Assembly (NCBI RefSeq): GCF_017051705.1
Contig: NZ_JAFIDJ010000002.1
Span: 888,384 to 952,383 of the forward strand
Length of the DNA: 64,000 nt
From: Algoriphagus lutimaris
GTDB taxonomy: Bacteria; Bacteroidota; Bacteroidia; Cytophagales; Cyclobacteriaceae
Direction of reading: 5' to 3'
A program made the position numbers and the translations under genes. Numbering within the stretch: the stretch's first letter is position 1; each line of letters begins with the position of its first letter. The notes under the pieces were generated by a model that was given only the letters and a program-made list of their open reading frames with translations, was not told the origin of the DNA and ran no database searches. Of this stretch, positions 34,530-42,879 are shown piece by piece.

Positions 34530-36187
34530 AATACAGATTATACATAGCATCCCTATTCATCGCTTTTCTATTATATGCTTGCGCAAAGCAAAGCACCCCA
34601 ATGGGAGGACCTCGAGATCAGGACCCACCAGTGGTACTAGAAATGTATCCAACCAACCAAAGTCTGAACCAAAAGCCTGAGGAAATTTTAATCGTATTCG
34701 ATGAATACATCAAACTTGATAACCCTAATAAAAATATTATCATTACTCCTAAAGTAAACAAAGATGAATTAGTAATTACAGCACTAAAAAACATAGTGAA
34801 AATAGAACTGAATCAAGATTTGGAAGACAGTACTACTTATGTATTCAACTTCCAAAAATCTATTCAAGACTTATCGGAGGGTAACCCCACAGAAAATTTA
34901 AAACTTGTTTTTTCTACAGGAGAAACAATAGACAGCTTAAAATTTACAGGAAAAGTCAATAATTACTTTCCAAAAAGAGGATTCTCTTACGAAAATGTAA
35001 TCATAGGATTGTATGAATCAAATGATACAACTGATGTTTTTACAGCTCCTCCTTATTACTTAAGTCAAGCAGATTCATTAGGAAATTTTTCAATTGAAAA
35101 CATCAAAGCAGGAAGGTATAGGGCTTATGCTTGGGATGATGACAATAATTCACTCAAAGCAGAATATAAAAGCGAAGCCTATGATTTCATCCTAGATACC
35201 ATTGATATTCAAAATGAAGTATCAGGAGCAGTATTTAATCTATCCAATGCAGATCAAACTCAAATAAAACTAACAAGATCATCTTCTTCTGGAGGAAATT
35301 ATGACTTAGTACTCAATAAGGATCCTTTAGAAATTGAATTAGAAAATGAAAGAATAGGAAAAGATATTTTTTATAAAGTAGCCGATAAAAAAATCACACT
35401 TTTTTCAAAAGAGCCTATTCAAGACAGCGTGAAAATTGGTGTTCTACTCCAAGATTCGTTGAGTTTTAAGGTAGATACTACCATTTATGCAAAGTTTGAA
35501 GAAACCGAAAGAAGAGCGGAAAAATTAACTTACACAGTTAATTCTGGAAAAAACTTTTACCAGGAGTTATTCATAGAATTAACCTTTAATAAACCACTAG
35601 CTGATATCTATTTCGATTCATTATACATCACCTATGATACAGCATCTCAAATCACTATAACCCCTGAGATGCTTTCTTTTCAAGATTCAATGAAAAGGGA
35701 CCAGTTAAATATTAAACTAGTAATACCTGACTCCCTTAATACAGATATATTCAGTATAAATGCAGCGGATTCTACATTTAAAGATATCGAAGGACAATTC
35801 AATGAAGCAGTTTTAGCAGCAAACTACAGAAAGCTCAAAAGAGAGACCTTAGCAGACGAGATATCAGGACAAATAATAGGTGGGACAGCACCTTACCTCA
35901 TTCAATTAATTGATTCTAAATCCCAAATTGCAAAGGAGCTATACATAACGGATGGAAACCAATTCAAATTTGAACTGTTAGAACCTATTACATACAAAAT
36001 CAGAGTAATCGAAGACTTAAATAAAAATCGCCGATGGGACCCTTCTAATTATCTAGAGAACAGGTACGCTGAACGAGTCTTTTATTACGTACATCCAGAT
36101 ACCAATTTACAAGAGATAGTTGTAAAATCAGGATGGATTACCGAAGACCTTACCATCGAAGCAACTCCAAAAACAGGGTTAAAATAG
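34526..36187 (+). CDS. Ig-like domain lipoprotein
   Basis: 553 residues from a GTG start that overlaps the upstream stop (GTGA). The lipoprotein signal ends in LLYAC, Cys about 19. Next comes a Bacteroidota-type SbsA/Ig-like_5 domain (about 30-130: PPVVLEMYPTNQSLNQKP, EILIVFDEYIKLD). A long beta-rich region follows, with possible carboxypeptidase-regulatory-like folds (SLGNFSIENIKAGRYRAYAW; YKIRVIEDLNKNRRWDP). It should be an outer-membrane or surface lipoprotein; no enzymatic motif was seen. Last gene before the candidate origin. Confidence 0.85.
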   Translation: MKYRLYIASLFIAFLLYACAKQSTPMGGPRDQDPPVVLEMYPTNQSLNQKPEEILIVFDEYIKLDNPNKNIIITPKVNKDELVITALKNIVKIELNQDLEDSTTYVFNFQKSIQDLSEGNPTENLKLVFSTGETIDSLKFTGKVNNYFPKRGFSYENVIIGLYESNDTTDVFTAPPYYLSQADSLGNFSIENIKAGRYRAYAWDDDNNSLKAEYKSEAYDFILDTIDIQNEVSGAVFNLSNADQTQIKLTRSSSSGGNYDLVLNKDPLEIELENERIGKDIFYKVADKKITLFSKEPIQDSVKIGVLLQDSLSFKVDTTIYAKFEETERRAEKLTYTVNSGKNFYQELFIELTFNKPLADIYFDSLYITYDTASQITITPEMLSFQDSMKRDQLNIKLVIPDSLNTDIFSINAADSTFKDIEGQFNEAVLAANYRKLKRETLADEISGQIIGGTAPYLIQLIDSKSQIAKELYITDGNQFKFELLEPITYKIRVIEDLNKNRRWDPSNYLENRYAERVFYYVHPDTNLQEIVVKSGWITEDLTIEATPKTGLK

Positions 36188-36663
36188 GATTAAATTCCTC
36201 CTGTTGATAACTAGGGATAAGCTGTGGAAAAGAGTAAACAAAAACAGGAAAAAAACATACTTATCCCCATCCTTGTAAAATGAAAAAAACAAATTCATAC
36301 TGTTGGGGGATAACTATAGAAATGTCCACAGAAGCCCAATAAGTAATCCACAGCTATTTTACCAACAGATAATAAAAATTAAAAAACTTCAAAATAGTGG
36401 ATAAAAAATCACTGATCAGAAAATCAAGGATTTACATGTGGAAAAAGCTGGTATAACTGTTGGGATAAAGAAGAATAAACTACTAAAGGATGGTGGAGAA
36501 CTTTTTAAATGAACTTTGTCCACAAATCCACACACCTAATAACTGTAATAGTTCTTTTTTAAAAACTAAATATAATAACTATTAAAAGGTGGATAATGTG
36601 GATAGATTCAAGAATAAGCCATTTTTTCATTAACTTATTTATCCATAACCCAAAAAACACAAA
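36188..36663. other. oriC: Candidate chromosomal replication origin (oriC)
   Basis: 476 bp without a gene, rich in 9-mers close to the DnaA box TTATCCACA. With one mismatch: 36202-36210, 36223-36231, 36261-36269, 36344-36352, 36396-36404, 36437-36445, 36516-36524, 36588-36596, 36597-36605 and 36639-36647. With two mismatches: 36305-36313, 36322-36330, 36460-36468 and 36524-36532. No perfect box was found. An AT-rich tract at about 36541-36588 could be the unwinding element. Hand counts of G and C suggest that skew on the plus strand turns positive to the right of it. Two parS sites and mnmG lie within 5 kb. Confidence 0.75.
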
Positions 36664-38412
36664 ATGGCCTTACATCGATTATTTGATCTTATCCCATATC
36701 AGATCAGTGAATACGATAAAGAGATTTCACTTGCTTTTAAAGAAAATGGTACATGGCAAACTTATTCTTCCAGAGAGGTAAAAGAAATAGTAGATAATTT
36801 GAGCTTGGCATTTTTAAAAGCAGGAATTTCAAAGAATGATAAAGTTGCCCTAATTTCCCAAAATAGACCTGAGTGGAATTTTGTAGACTTGGCTTTGCAG
36901 CAAATAGGGGCGATTTCTATCCCCATGTATCCTACAATAACTATCGAAGATTATCGATACATATTCGATCACGCAGAAGTTAAAATGATTTTTGTAGGAG
37001 ACCAGGAAATTCTAACCAAAGCACAAGAAGCTGCAGATGGCAGGAATATCTACTGTTTTCAGAAATTGGAGGGAGTAGAATTTTGGAGAGATTTTATGGA
37101 ATTAGGTCAAAATGGAGATCTGGGCGAACTAGAACAAGCCAAATTGAAAGTAACTCCCGAGGATCTATTCACAATCATTTATACTTCAGGAACGACTGGT
37201 AGACCCAAAGGAGTCATGCTAACTCATCAAAATGTGTTAAGCAATGTGTTGGCAGTTTCTGAGCGCTTAGTTCTTGAAAAGGGAACTAGTAAAGTTTTAA
37301 GCTTTTTGCCTATCTGTCATATTTTTGAGAGAACCGGCTCATTTTGTTGTTTCTATTTGGGTATATCGATTTATTATGCAGAAAGTCTTGAAAAAATTGG
37401 GGATAATCTCAGAGAAATCAAACCCCATGGTTTTAATACTGTTCCTCGACTTTTGGAAAAGATTTATGATAAGATAGTATCTAAGGGATATGAATTGAAA
37501 GGAATAAAAAAGTCACTTTTCTTTTGGGCTTTAAAATTAGGAAATCAATATGATCCAGCAACTGATCAAGGAGCTTGGTATAATTGGCAGTTGAAAATGG
37601 CTAATAAATTGATTTTTAGTAAATGGAGAGAAGCCTTGGGAGGAGAAATAATCCAGATCAATTCAGGTGCCTCTGCATTACAACCTCGATTAGCTAGAAT
37701 TTTCTGGGCTGCTGGAATCAAAGTTTGTGAAGGGTATGGTCTTACAGAGACATCCCCTGTAGTTTCATCATCTATTTGTAACCATGATGAGATCAGAATC
37801 GGTTATGTAGGTAAAATCTTAGAAGGAGTTGAAGTGAAAATCGCTGCAGATGGTGAAATTCTGGTGAAGGGACCCAATGTAATGCAAGGGTATTACAAGC
37901 AGGAGGATCTCACCGCTACTGTACTCCAAAATGGCTGGTTCCACACTGGAGATATTGGAGAGCTGGATGGAGAATACTTAAAAATTACCGATCGAAAGAA
38001 AGAGATGTTTAAAACTTCTGGAGGCAAATACGTTGCTCCGCAAGTAATAGAAAATAAAATCAAAGAATCCAGTCTCATTGACCAGATTATGGTAGTTGGT
38101 GAAAACAGAAATTATCCTGCAGCTCTCATCGTTCCGAGCGAAGATGGCTTGAAAGAATATTGCAGGCATAAAGGATATCCATTTACTCAAATGGCTGAAA
38201 TGGTAGAAAGGCCGGAAATTATTGCTAAATATGAAAGGGTTATAGAGGAGATGAACAAGTATTTTGCAAAATGGGAAACCATTAAACGCTTTAAAATACT
38301 TCCGGATCCATGGTCTATTGAATCTGGTGAATTAACCCCTACTATGAAATTGAAGAGAAAAATCATCTTGGGTAAATTCGAGAAAGAGGTAGAAAATCTT
38401 TATAAATCTTGA
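36664..38412 (+). CDS. Long-chain acyl-CoA synthetase
   Basis: 582 residues, ANL superfamily. AMP-binding motif FTIIYTSGTTGRPKGVMLTH, then FLPICHIFERTGSFCCFYLG, EGYGLTETSPVVS (A5), GWFHTGDIGELDGEYLKITD and the hinge DRKKEMFKTSGGKYVAPQ. It matches the FadD15-type long-chain fatty acid CoA ligases common in Bacteroidota. It activates fatty acids as CoA thioesters and thus feeds the beta-oxidation operon that starts 280 bases downstream. It is the first gene right of the candidate origin. Confidence 0.93.
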   Translation: MALHRLFDLIPYQISEYDKEISLAFKENGTWQTYSSREVKEIVDNLSLAFLKAGISKNDKVALISQNRPEWNFVDLALQQIGAISIPMYPTITIEDYRYIFDHAEVKMIFVGDQEILTKAQEAADGRNIYCFQKLEGVEFWRDFMELGQNGDLGELEQAKLKVTPEDLFTIIYTSGTTGRPKGVMLTHQNVLSNVLAVSERLVLEKGTSKVLSFLPICHIFERTGSFCCFYLGISIYYAESLEKIGDNLREIKPHGFNTVPRLLEKIYDKIVSKGYELKGIKKSLFFWALKLGNQYDPATDQGAWYNWQLKMANKLIFSKWREALGGEIIQINSGASALQPRLARIFWAAGIKVCEGYGLTETSPVVSSSICNHDEIRIGYVGKILEGVEVKIAADGEILVKGPNVMQGYYKQEDLTATVLQNGWFHTGDIGELDGEYLKITDRKKEMFKTSGGKYVAPQVIENKIKESSLIDQIMVVGENRNYPAALIVPSEDGLKEYCRHKGYPFTQMAEMVERPEIIAKYERVIEEMNKYFAKWETIKRFKILPDPWSIESGELTPTMKLKRKIILGKFEKEVENLYKS

Positions 38413-38419
38413 TATTCTT

Positions 38420-38433
38420 TTGATCCAGATCAA
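38420..38433. repeat. TTGATC palindrome after the acyl-CoA ligase gene
   Basis: TTGATC-CA-GATCAA, a perfect 6-bp dyad with a 2-base centre, 8 bases past the stop. No T-run follows at once, so a protein site is as likely as a weak terminator. Confidence 0.35.
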
Positions 38434-38539
38434 TTTATGTTTTTGAAGTGAATTGATCGATAATTTAAGACTTTTCAATTTTGCCAAACATGATTTGGAA
38501 TAGGAAGCTATTCTTAAATTATATTCTGAATATTTTTAT

Positions 38540-38569
38540 ATTGATTGAAATTACTAGTAAATAGTTTTG
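38540..38569 (+). promoter_or_regulatory. Possible promoter of the marR-fad operon
   Basis: ATTG (38540-38543), an 18-base spacer and TAGTTTTG (38562-38569), close to the TTTG-N19-TAnnTTTG consensus. If used, transcription would start near 38575, just before the two palindromes. Confidence 0.4.
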
Positions 38570-38600
38570 TTTATTTTAGAATTACCATTTTTAATTTGTG

Positions 38601-38640
38601 ATGCATGCATAACTTTTTATAGAATATAGTATGCATGCAT
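38601..38640. promoter_or_regulatory. Twin ATGCATGCAT palindromes, likely MarR operator
   Basis: Two identical perfect 10-bp palindromes at 38601-38610 and 38631-38640 are spaced 30 bp centre to centre, about three helical turns. They lie 52 bases before the marR-type gene. MarR dimers bind short palindromes in front of their own gene, so autoregulation of the fad operon is a good guess. Confidence 0.6.
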
Positions 38641-38692
38641 ACAAAATTTTCGTTACATTAGAAGTCCTTAGAATTTGGACAAAATCTGAAGT

Positions 38693-39163
38693 ATGAAGCG
38701 AGAAGAGACAGTTGATTATCATATTAAAAGTGCCTGGCATGCTATTTCTAGAATGTACAATCAGAAGGCAGCAGGTGAAGGGTTTACTACAGCGATAGGT
38801 TTTGTCCTGATCAATATTAATTCTAAAGAAGGGACACCGGCTACGAAAATAGCCCCGATGATGGGATTGGAAACAAGAAGCCTTACTCGCATGCTGAAAA
38901 ACATGGAAGAAAAAGGACTCATTTATAAGAAGCCTGATCTTGTAGATAAAAGATCCGTTAGAATATTTTTAACGGAAGAAGGAAAAAGAAAAAAAGAAAT
39001 TTCAATAGCCACTATCAAGGAGTTTAACGAACTGATTCGCGAGGTAGTAAGCGAAACTGATTTGAAAAATTTCTTTCAAGTTTTTGAGAAAATTCAATTG
39101 GTGATCGATCAGGTTCAGTCCGAAGGATCAGATGAAATCAACAAAATCATATTTGAACTATAA
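38693..39163 (+). CDS. MarR family transcriptional regulator
   Basis: 156 residues. Winged helix-turn-helix in the middle: GTPATKIAPMMGLETRSLTR (helices 3-4), MLKNMEEKGLIYKKPDLVDK and RSVRIFLTEEGKRKKEI (wing with the conserved D-x-R-S/R). Flanking helices form the dimer. It is encoded 45 bases before the beta-oxidation genes on the same strand and probably represses them until an acyl-CoA or fatty acid binds. The ligand is inferred from context only. Confidence 0.88.
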   Translation: MKREETVDYHIKSAWHAISRMYNQKAAGEGFTTAIGFVLININSKEGTPATKIAPMMGLETRSLTRMLKNMEEKGLIYKKPDLVDKRSVRIFLTEEGKRKKEISIATIKEFNELIREVVSETDLKNFFQVFEKIQLVIDQVQSEGSDEINKIIFEL

Positions 39164-39208
39164 ACTAAGAGCCTTATTAGGCCAATAACTACCGAAAAAC
39201 CCAAAGAA

Positions 39209-41614
39209 ATGAAAAGAACTATAAAAAATGTCGCCATTTTAGGTTCAGGAGTGATGGGGTCAAGAATTGCCTGTCATTTCGCAAACATAGGTGTACAAGT
39301 ACTTTTATTAGATATTGTTCCTTTCGAATTAACGGAACAGGAAGAGCAGAAAGGATTAACGAAAGAGCACCCGATGGTCCGAAATAGGATTGTAAATACG
39401 GCTTTGCAAAATACCTTAAAAGCTAAACCATCTCCTATCTATGATAAGGACTTTGCCTCAAGAATTCGGACTGGAAACTTTGATGATGATTTATCTAAAA
39501 TCAAAGATTATGACTGGATTATGGAAGTGGTCGTAGAACGACTGGATATTAAGCAATCACTTTTTGAAAAGGTTGAAAAATTCAGGAAACCTGGAACCTT
39601 GATTACCTCCAATACATCTGGTATTCCTATGCATATGATGTGTGAAGGTAGGTCTGAAGATTTTCAGATCAATTTTGCAGGAACTCACTTTTTTAATCCT
39701 CCTCGCTATCTCAGGTTATTGGAGATTATTCCAGGGCCTAAAACGAATCCTGAGATTATCGAATTCCTGATGGATTATGGAGATAAATTTCTAGGTAAAG
39801 AAACGGTCTTGTGTAAAGATACTCCTGCTTTTATTGCCAATAGAATTGGAGTGTATGCCATTATTTCGGCTATGCATTCTATTGAAAAAATGGGATTAGG
39901 TGTCTCTGAAGTGGATAAATTGACGGGAACGGTGATAGGTAGAGCAAAATCTGCCACGTTTAGAACCATGGATGTTGTGGGATTGGATACTACAGTGAAT
40001 GTGGCCAATAACCTATACAAAGCACTTCCCAATGATGAATCTCGAGAGAAATTTAAGCTCCCAAAAATTGTCGAAGTCCTTTATGACAATAAGTGGTTTG
40101 GAGATAAAACAGGCCAAGGTTATTTCAAAATGATCCGTCATAAAGATGGATCGAAAGAATTAAAAGAAATTGACTTCAATACATTCGAATACAAGGACGT
40201 TGAAAAACCAAAATTTAAAGCATTAGAAGCCTCCAAAAGCATTGAAGACCTAAAAGAGCGACTCAAGTTCTTGGTCAATTTTGATGATCAAGCCGGAGAA
40301 TTTTACCGCACCACTTTTTATGACTTGTTCAGGTACTGTTCCAATAGAATACCGGAAATAGCTGATGAGTTGTATAGAATCGATCAGGCGGTAAGCGCAG
40401 GTTTTGGATGGGAATATGGACCTTTTGAAACTTGGGATTTTCTGGGAGTAAAAGAAACGGTAGAAAAAATGGAAGCTGCAGGCGAAAAACCAGCAGCTTG
40501 GGTATATGAAATGTTAGACGCTGGCAATTCTTCATTTTACAAAGTAGATGCAGGCAAAAAACACTATTATGATATTCCTACTAAGACATACAAAGAGGTA
40601 CCTGGAATAGAGGATTTCATCATTCTTGATACGTTAAAATCTGCAGGGAAAAAGATCTGGGGAAATGCTGGAGCTACAGTCTATGATATGGGTGATGAGG
40701 TGATCGGATTGGAATTTCATACCAAAATGAATTCCATGGGGTCTGAAGTGGTAGAAGGGATCAATACTGCGATTGGAATGGCAGAAAAATCTTACAAAGG
40801 ATTGGTGATTGGAAACGAGGGGGCCAATTTCTCTGCGGGAGCCAACCTTGCCATGTTGTTTATGTTTGCCGGGGATCAGGATTTCGATGAGATCAATTTA
40901 ATGATTGCCCAATTCCAAAATACTATGATGCGAGCTAGATTTTCTTCTGTTCCAGTGGTGGTAGCTCCTCATAATATGACCTTGGGAGGTGGATGTGAAC
41001 TCTCTTTACATTCAGATCATGTTCAAGCTCATGCAGAATTGTATATGGGATTAGTGGAAGTCGGTGTAGGCTTAATACCTGCAGGTGGTGGTACCAAAGA
41101 AATGACCTTGAGATTTTCAGATAGCTTGATTAGTGGGGATGTGGAATTGAATCAACTACAGGAATACTTTATGAACATTGCCATGGCAAAGGTTTCTACC
41201 TCTGCTCAGGAAGCAAAAGATTTGGGTTATCTGAGAAAGAGCGACGGAATTACATTGAACCGTAAGCGACAATTGGCAGATGCCAAATCCAAAGTAATTT
41301 CCCTGTTTAATGAGGGCTATTCACAGCCTATAGAAAAGAAAGACATTAAAGTACTTGGAAAGGAATCCTTGGCTTTATTTGAAGCAGGTATTACCGGAAT
41401 GCAATACGGAGCCTATATTTCTGAACATGATGCTAAAATCGCCAGAAAACTGGCTTGGGTAATGTCAGGGGGAGACTTGTCTTCTCCAACAGAGGTATCA
41501 GAACAATATTTATTGGATTTGGAACGAGAGGCATTTTTAAGTTTGACCGGAGAGAAAAAGACCTTAGAAAGAATACATAGCATTCTGTTCAAAGGAAAAC
41601 CTTTGAGAAATTAA
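39209..41614 (+). CDS. fadN: 3-hydroxyacyl-CoA dehydrogenase / enoyl-CoA hydratase
   Basis: 801 residues with the dehydrogenase part first: NAD motif VAILGSGVMGSRIACHFAN, GTHFFNPPRYLRLLEIIPG and AFIANRIGVYAII. A second HAD_C-like region is at about 350-430. The crotonase part is at the C-terminus (about 500-700: GNEGANFSAGANLAMLFMFA, oxyanion residues; APHNMTLGGGCELSLHSDH; GVGLIPAGGGTKEM). This order is that of Bacillus FadN and opposite to E. coli FadB. It carries out the hydration and NAD-dependent oxidation steps of fatty acid beta-oxidation. Thiolase and acyl-CoA dehydrogenase genes follow within 45 bases each. Confidence 0.92.
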   Translation: MKRTIKNVAILGSGVMGSRIACHFANIGVQVLLLDIVPFELTEQEEQKGLTKEHPMVRNRIVNTALQNTLKAKPSPIYDKDFASRIRTGNFDDDLSKIKDYDWIMEVVVERLDIKQSLFEKVEKFRKPGTLITSNTSGIPMHMMCEGRSEDFQINFAGTHFFNPPRYLRLLEIIPGPKTNPEIIEFLMDYGDKFLGKETVLCKDTPAFIANRIGVYAIISAMHSIEKMGLGVSEVDKLTGTVIGRAKSATFRTMDVVGLDTTVNVANNLYKALPNDESREKFKLPKIVEVLYDNKWFGDKTGQGYFKMIRHKDGSKELKEIDFNTFEYKDVEKPKFKALEASKSIEDLKERLKFLVNFDDQAGEFYRTTFYDLFRYCSNRIPEIADELYRIDQAVSAGFGWEYGPFETWDFLGVKETVEKMEAAGEKPAAWVYEMLDAGNSSFYKVDAGKKHYYDIPTKTYKEVPGIEDFIILDTLKSAGKKIWGNAGATVYDMGDEVIGLEFHTKMNSMGSEVVEGINTAIGMAEKSYKGLVIGNEGANFSAGANLAMLFMFAGDQDFDEINLMIAQFQNTMMRARFSSVPVVVAPHNMTLGGGCELSLHSDHVQAHAELYMGLVEVGVGLIPAGGGTKEMTLRFSDSLISGDVELNQLQEYFMNIAMAKVSTSAQEAKDLGYLRKSDGITLNRKRQLADAKSKVISLFNEGYSQPIEKKDIKVLGKESLALFEAGITGMQYGAYISEHDAKIARKLAWVMSGGDLSSPTEVSEQYLLDLEREAFLSLTGEKKTLERIHSILFKGKPLRN

Positions 41615-41658
41615 ATCGCCTGGTATCAAGAAACTCAATAACTCAAAAAAGCACAATA

Positions 41659-42834
41659 ATGGAAGCATATATAGTAAATGGATATAGGTCTGCAGTGGGT
41701 AAAGCCAAAAAAGGAGGTTTTAGGTTTTATAGACCTGATGATTTGGCCGCTGATGTAATCACTCATTTGATTGCCAATACACCTGGTTTGGAAACAAAGC
41801 ACATCGATGATTTGATTGTTGGAAATGCGGTACCCGAGGCAGAACAAGGCATGCAAATGGGTAGAATGATTTCTTTGCTTGCACTTGGAATCGATAATCC
41901 CGGATTTATCATCAACAGGTATTGTGGCTCCGGATTGGAAGCTATTGCTTTGGCTGTAGGAAAAGTGAAAGCTGGAATGGCTGATTGCATCATTGCTGGA
42001 GGAACTGAAAGTATGTCCTTGGTACCGATGATGGGCTACAAAACGGTTTTGAATTATAAAATTGCTACCGAGCATCCATCCTACTACATCAGTATGGGAT
42101 TGACTGCAGAGGAATTGGCAAAAGAATATAACATTACTAGAGAAGAGGCTGATGCGTTTTCAGTTCGGTCACATGAGCGAGCTTTGGCTGCTATTGCCGA
42201 AGGAAAATTTAAAGATGAAATCGTCCCTGTAGAAGTTGAAGAAACTTACTTGGATGAAAAAGGGAAAAAGAAAACCAGAAAATATGTGGTAGACACGGAT
42301 GAGGGCCCTAGACCTGGTACTACCCTGGAAGTTTTGTCCGGTTTGAAGCCTGCATTTAAAAATGGAGGGCAAGTCACTGCAGGTAATTCTTCCCAAACTT
42401 CTGACGGAGCTTCTTTTGTCGTGGTGATGTCTGAAAAGTTCATGAAGTCTCTCAATTTGGAGCCCGTAGCGAGATTAATGTCTTACAGTGTTGCTGGGGT
42501 AGATCCAAGAATTATGGGAATTGGCCCAAAAGAGGCTGTTCCAAAAGCCCTGAAGCAAGCTGGGCTAAGTCTACAGGATATTGATTTAGTGGAATTGAAT
42601 GAAGCATTTGCTGCTCAAGGTTTGGCAGTTATTAAGTCCTTGGATTTGAATCCTGATATCGTCAATGTCAATGGTGGAGCAGTAGCATTAGGGCACCCGT
42701 TAGGTTGTACTGGAGCAAAACTTTCGGTACAGATTTTTAACGAGTTAAGGAGACAAAATAAAAAATATGGCCTCGTAACTGCGTGTGTTGGTGGTGGTCA
42801 AGGAGTAGCAGGCGTTTATGAGTTATTGAAATAA
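41659..42834 (+). CDS. fadA: Acetyl-CoA C-acyltransferase (thiolase)
   Basis: 391 residues. Nucleophile Cys in NRYCGSGLEAIALAVGK (about residue 92), GGTESMSLVPM, the catalytic His in NGGAVALGHPLGCTGAK and the C-terminal CVGGGQGVAGVYE with the second Cys near GLVTACVGGG. It cleaves 3-ketoacyl-CoA in the last step of beta-oxidation. The biosynthetic direction is less likely given the operon partners. Confidence 0.93.
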   Translation: MEAYIVNGYRSAVGKAKKGGFRFYRPDDLAADVITHLIANTPGLETKHIDDLIVGNAVPEAEQGMQMGRMISLLALGIDNPGFIINRYCGSGLEAIALAVGKVKAGMADCIIAGGTESMSLVPMMGYKTVLNYKIATEHPSYYISMGLTAEELAKEYNITREEADAFSVRSHERALAAIAEGKFKDEIVPVEVEETYLDEKGKKKTRKYVVDTDEGPRPGTTLEVLSGLKPAFKNGGQVTAGNSSQTSDGASFVVVMSEKFMKSLNLEPVARLMSYSVAGVDPRIMGIGPKEAVPKALKQAGLSLQDIDLVELNEAFAAQGLAVIKSLDLNPDIVNVNGGAVALGHPLGCTGAKLSVQIFNELRRQNKKYGLVTACVGGGQGVAGVYELLK

Positions 42835-42879
42835 TTCAAGCTTCAAAATCGAAAAAGAAAAAAATTAATAGCATTCCAA

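Noticed and set aside
41635-42075. 146-codon minus-strand open frame
   Set aside because: Antisense to the thiolase gene, His/Ser-rich shadow, no start context.
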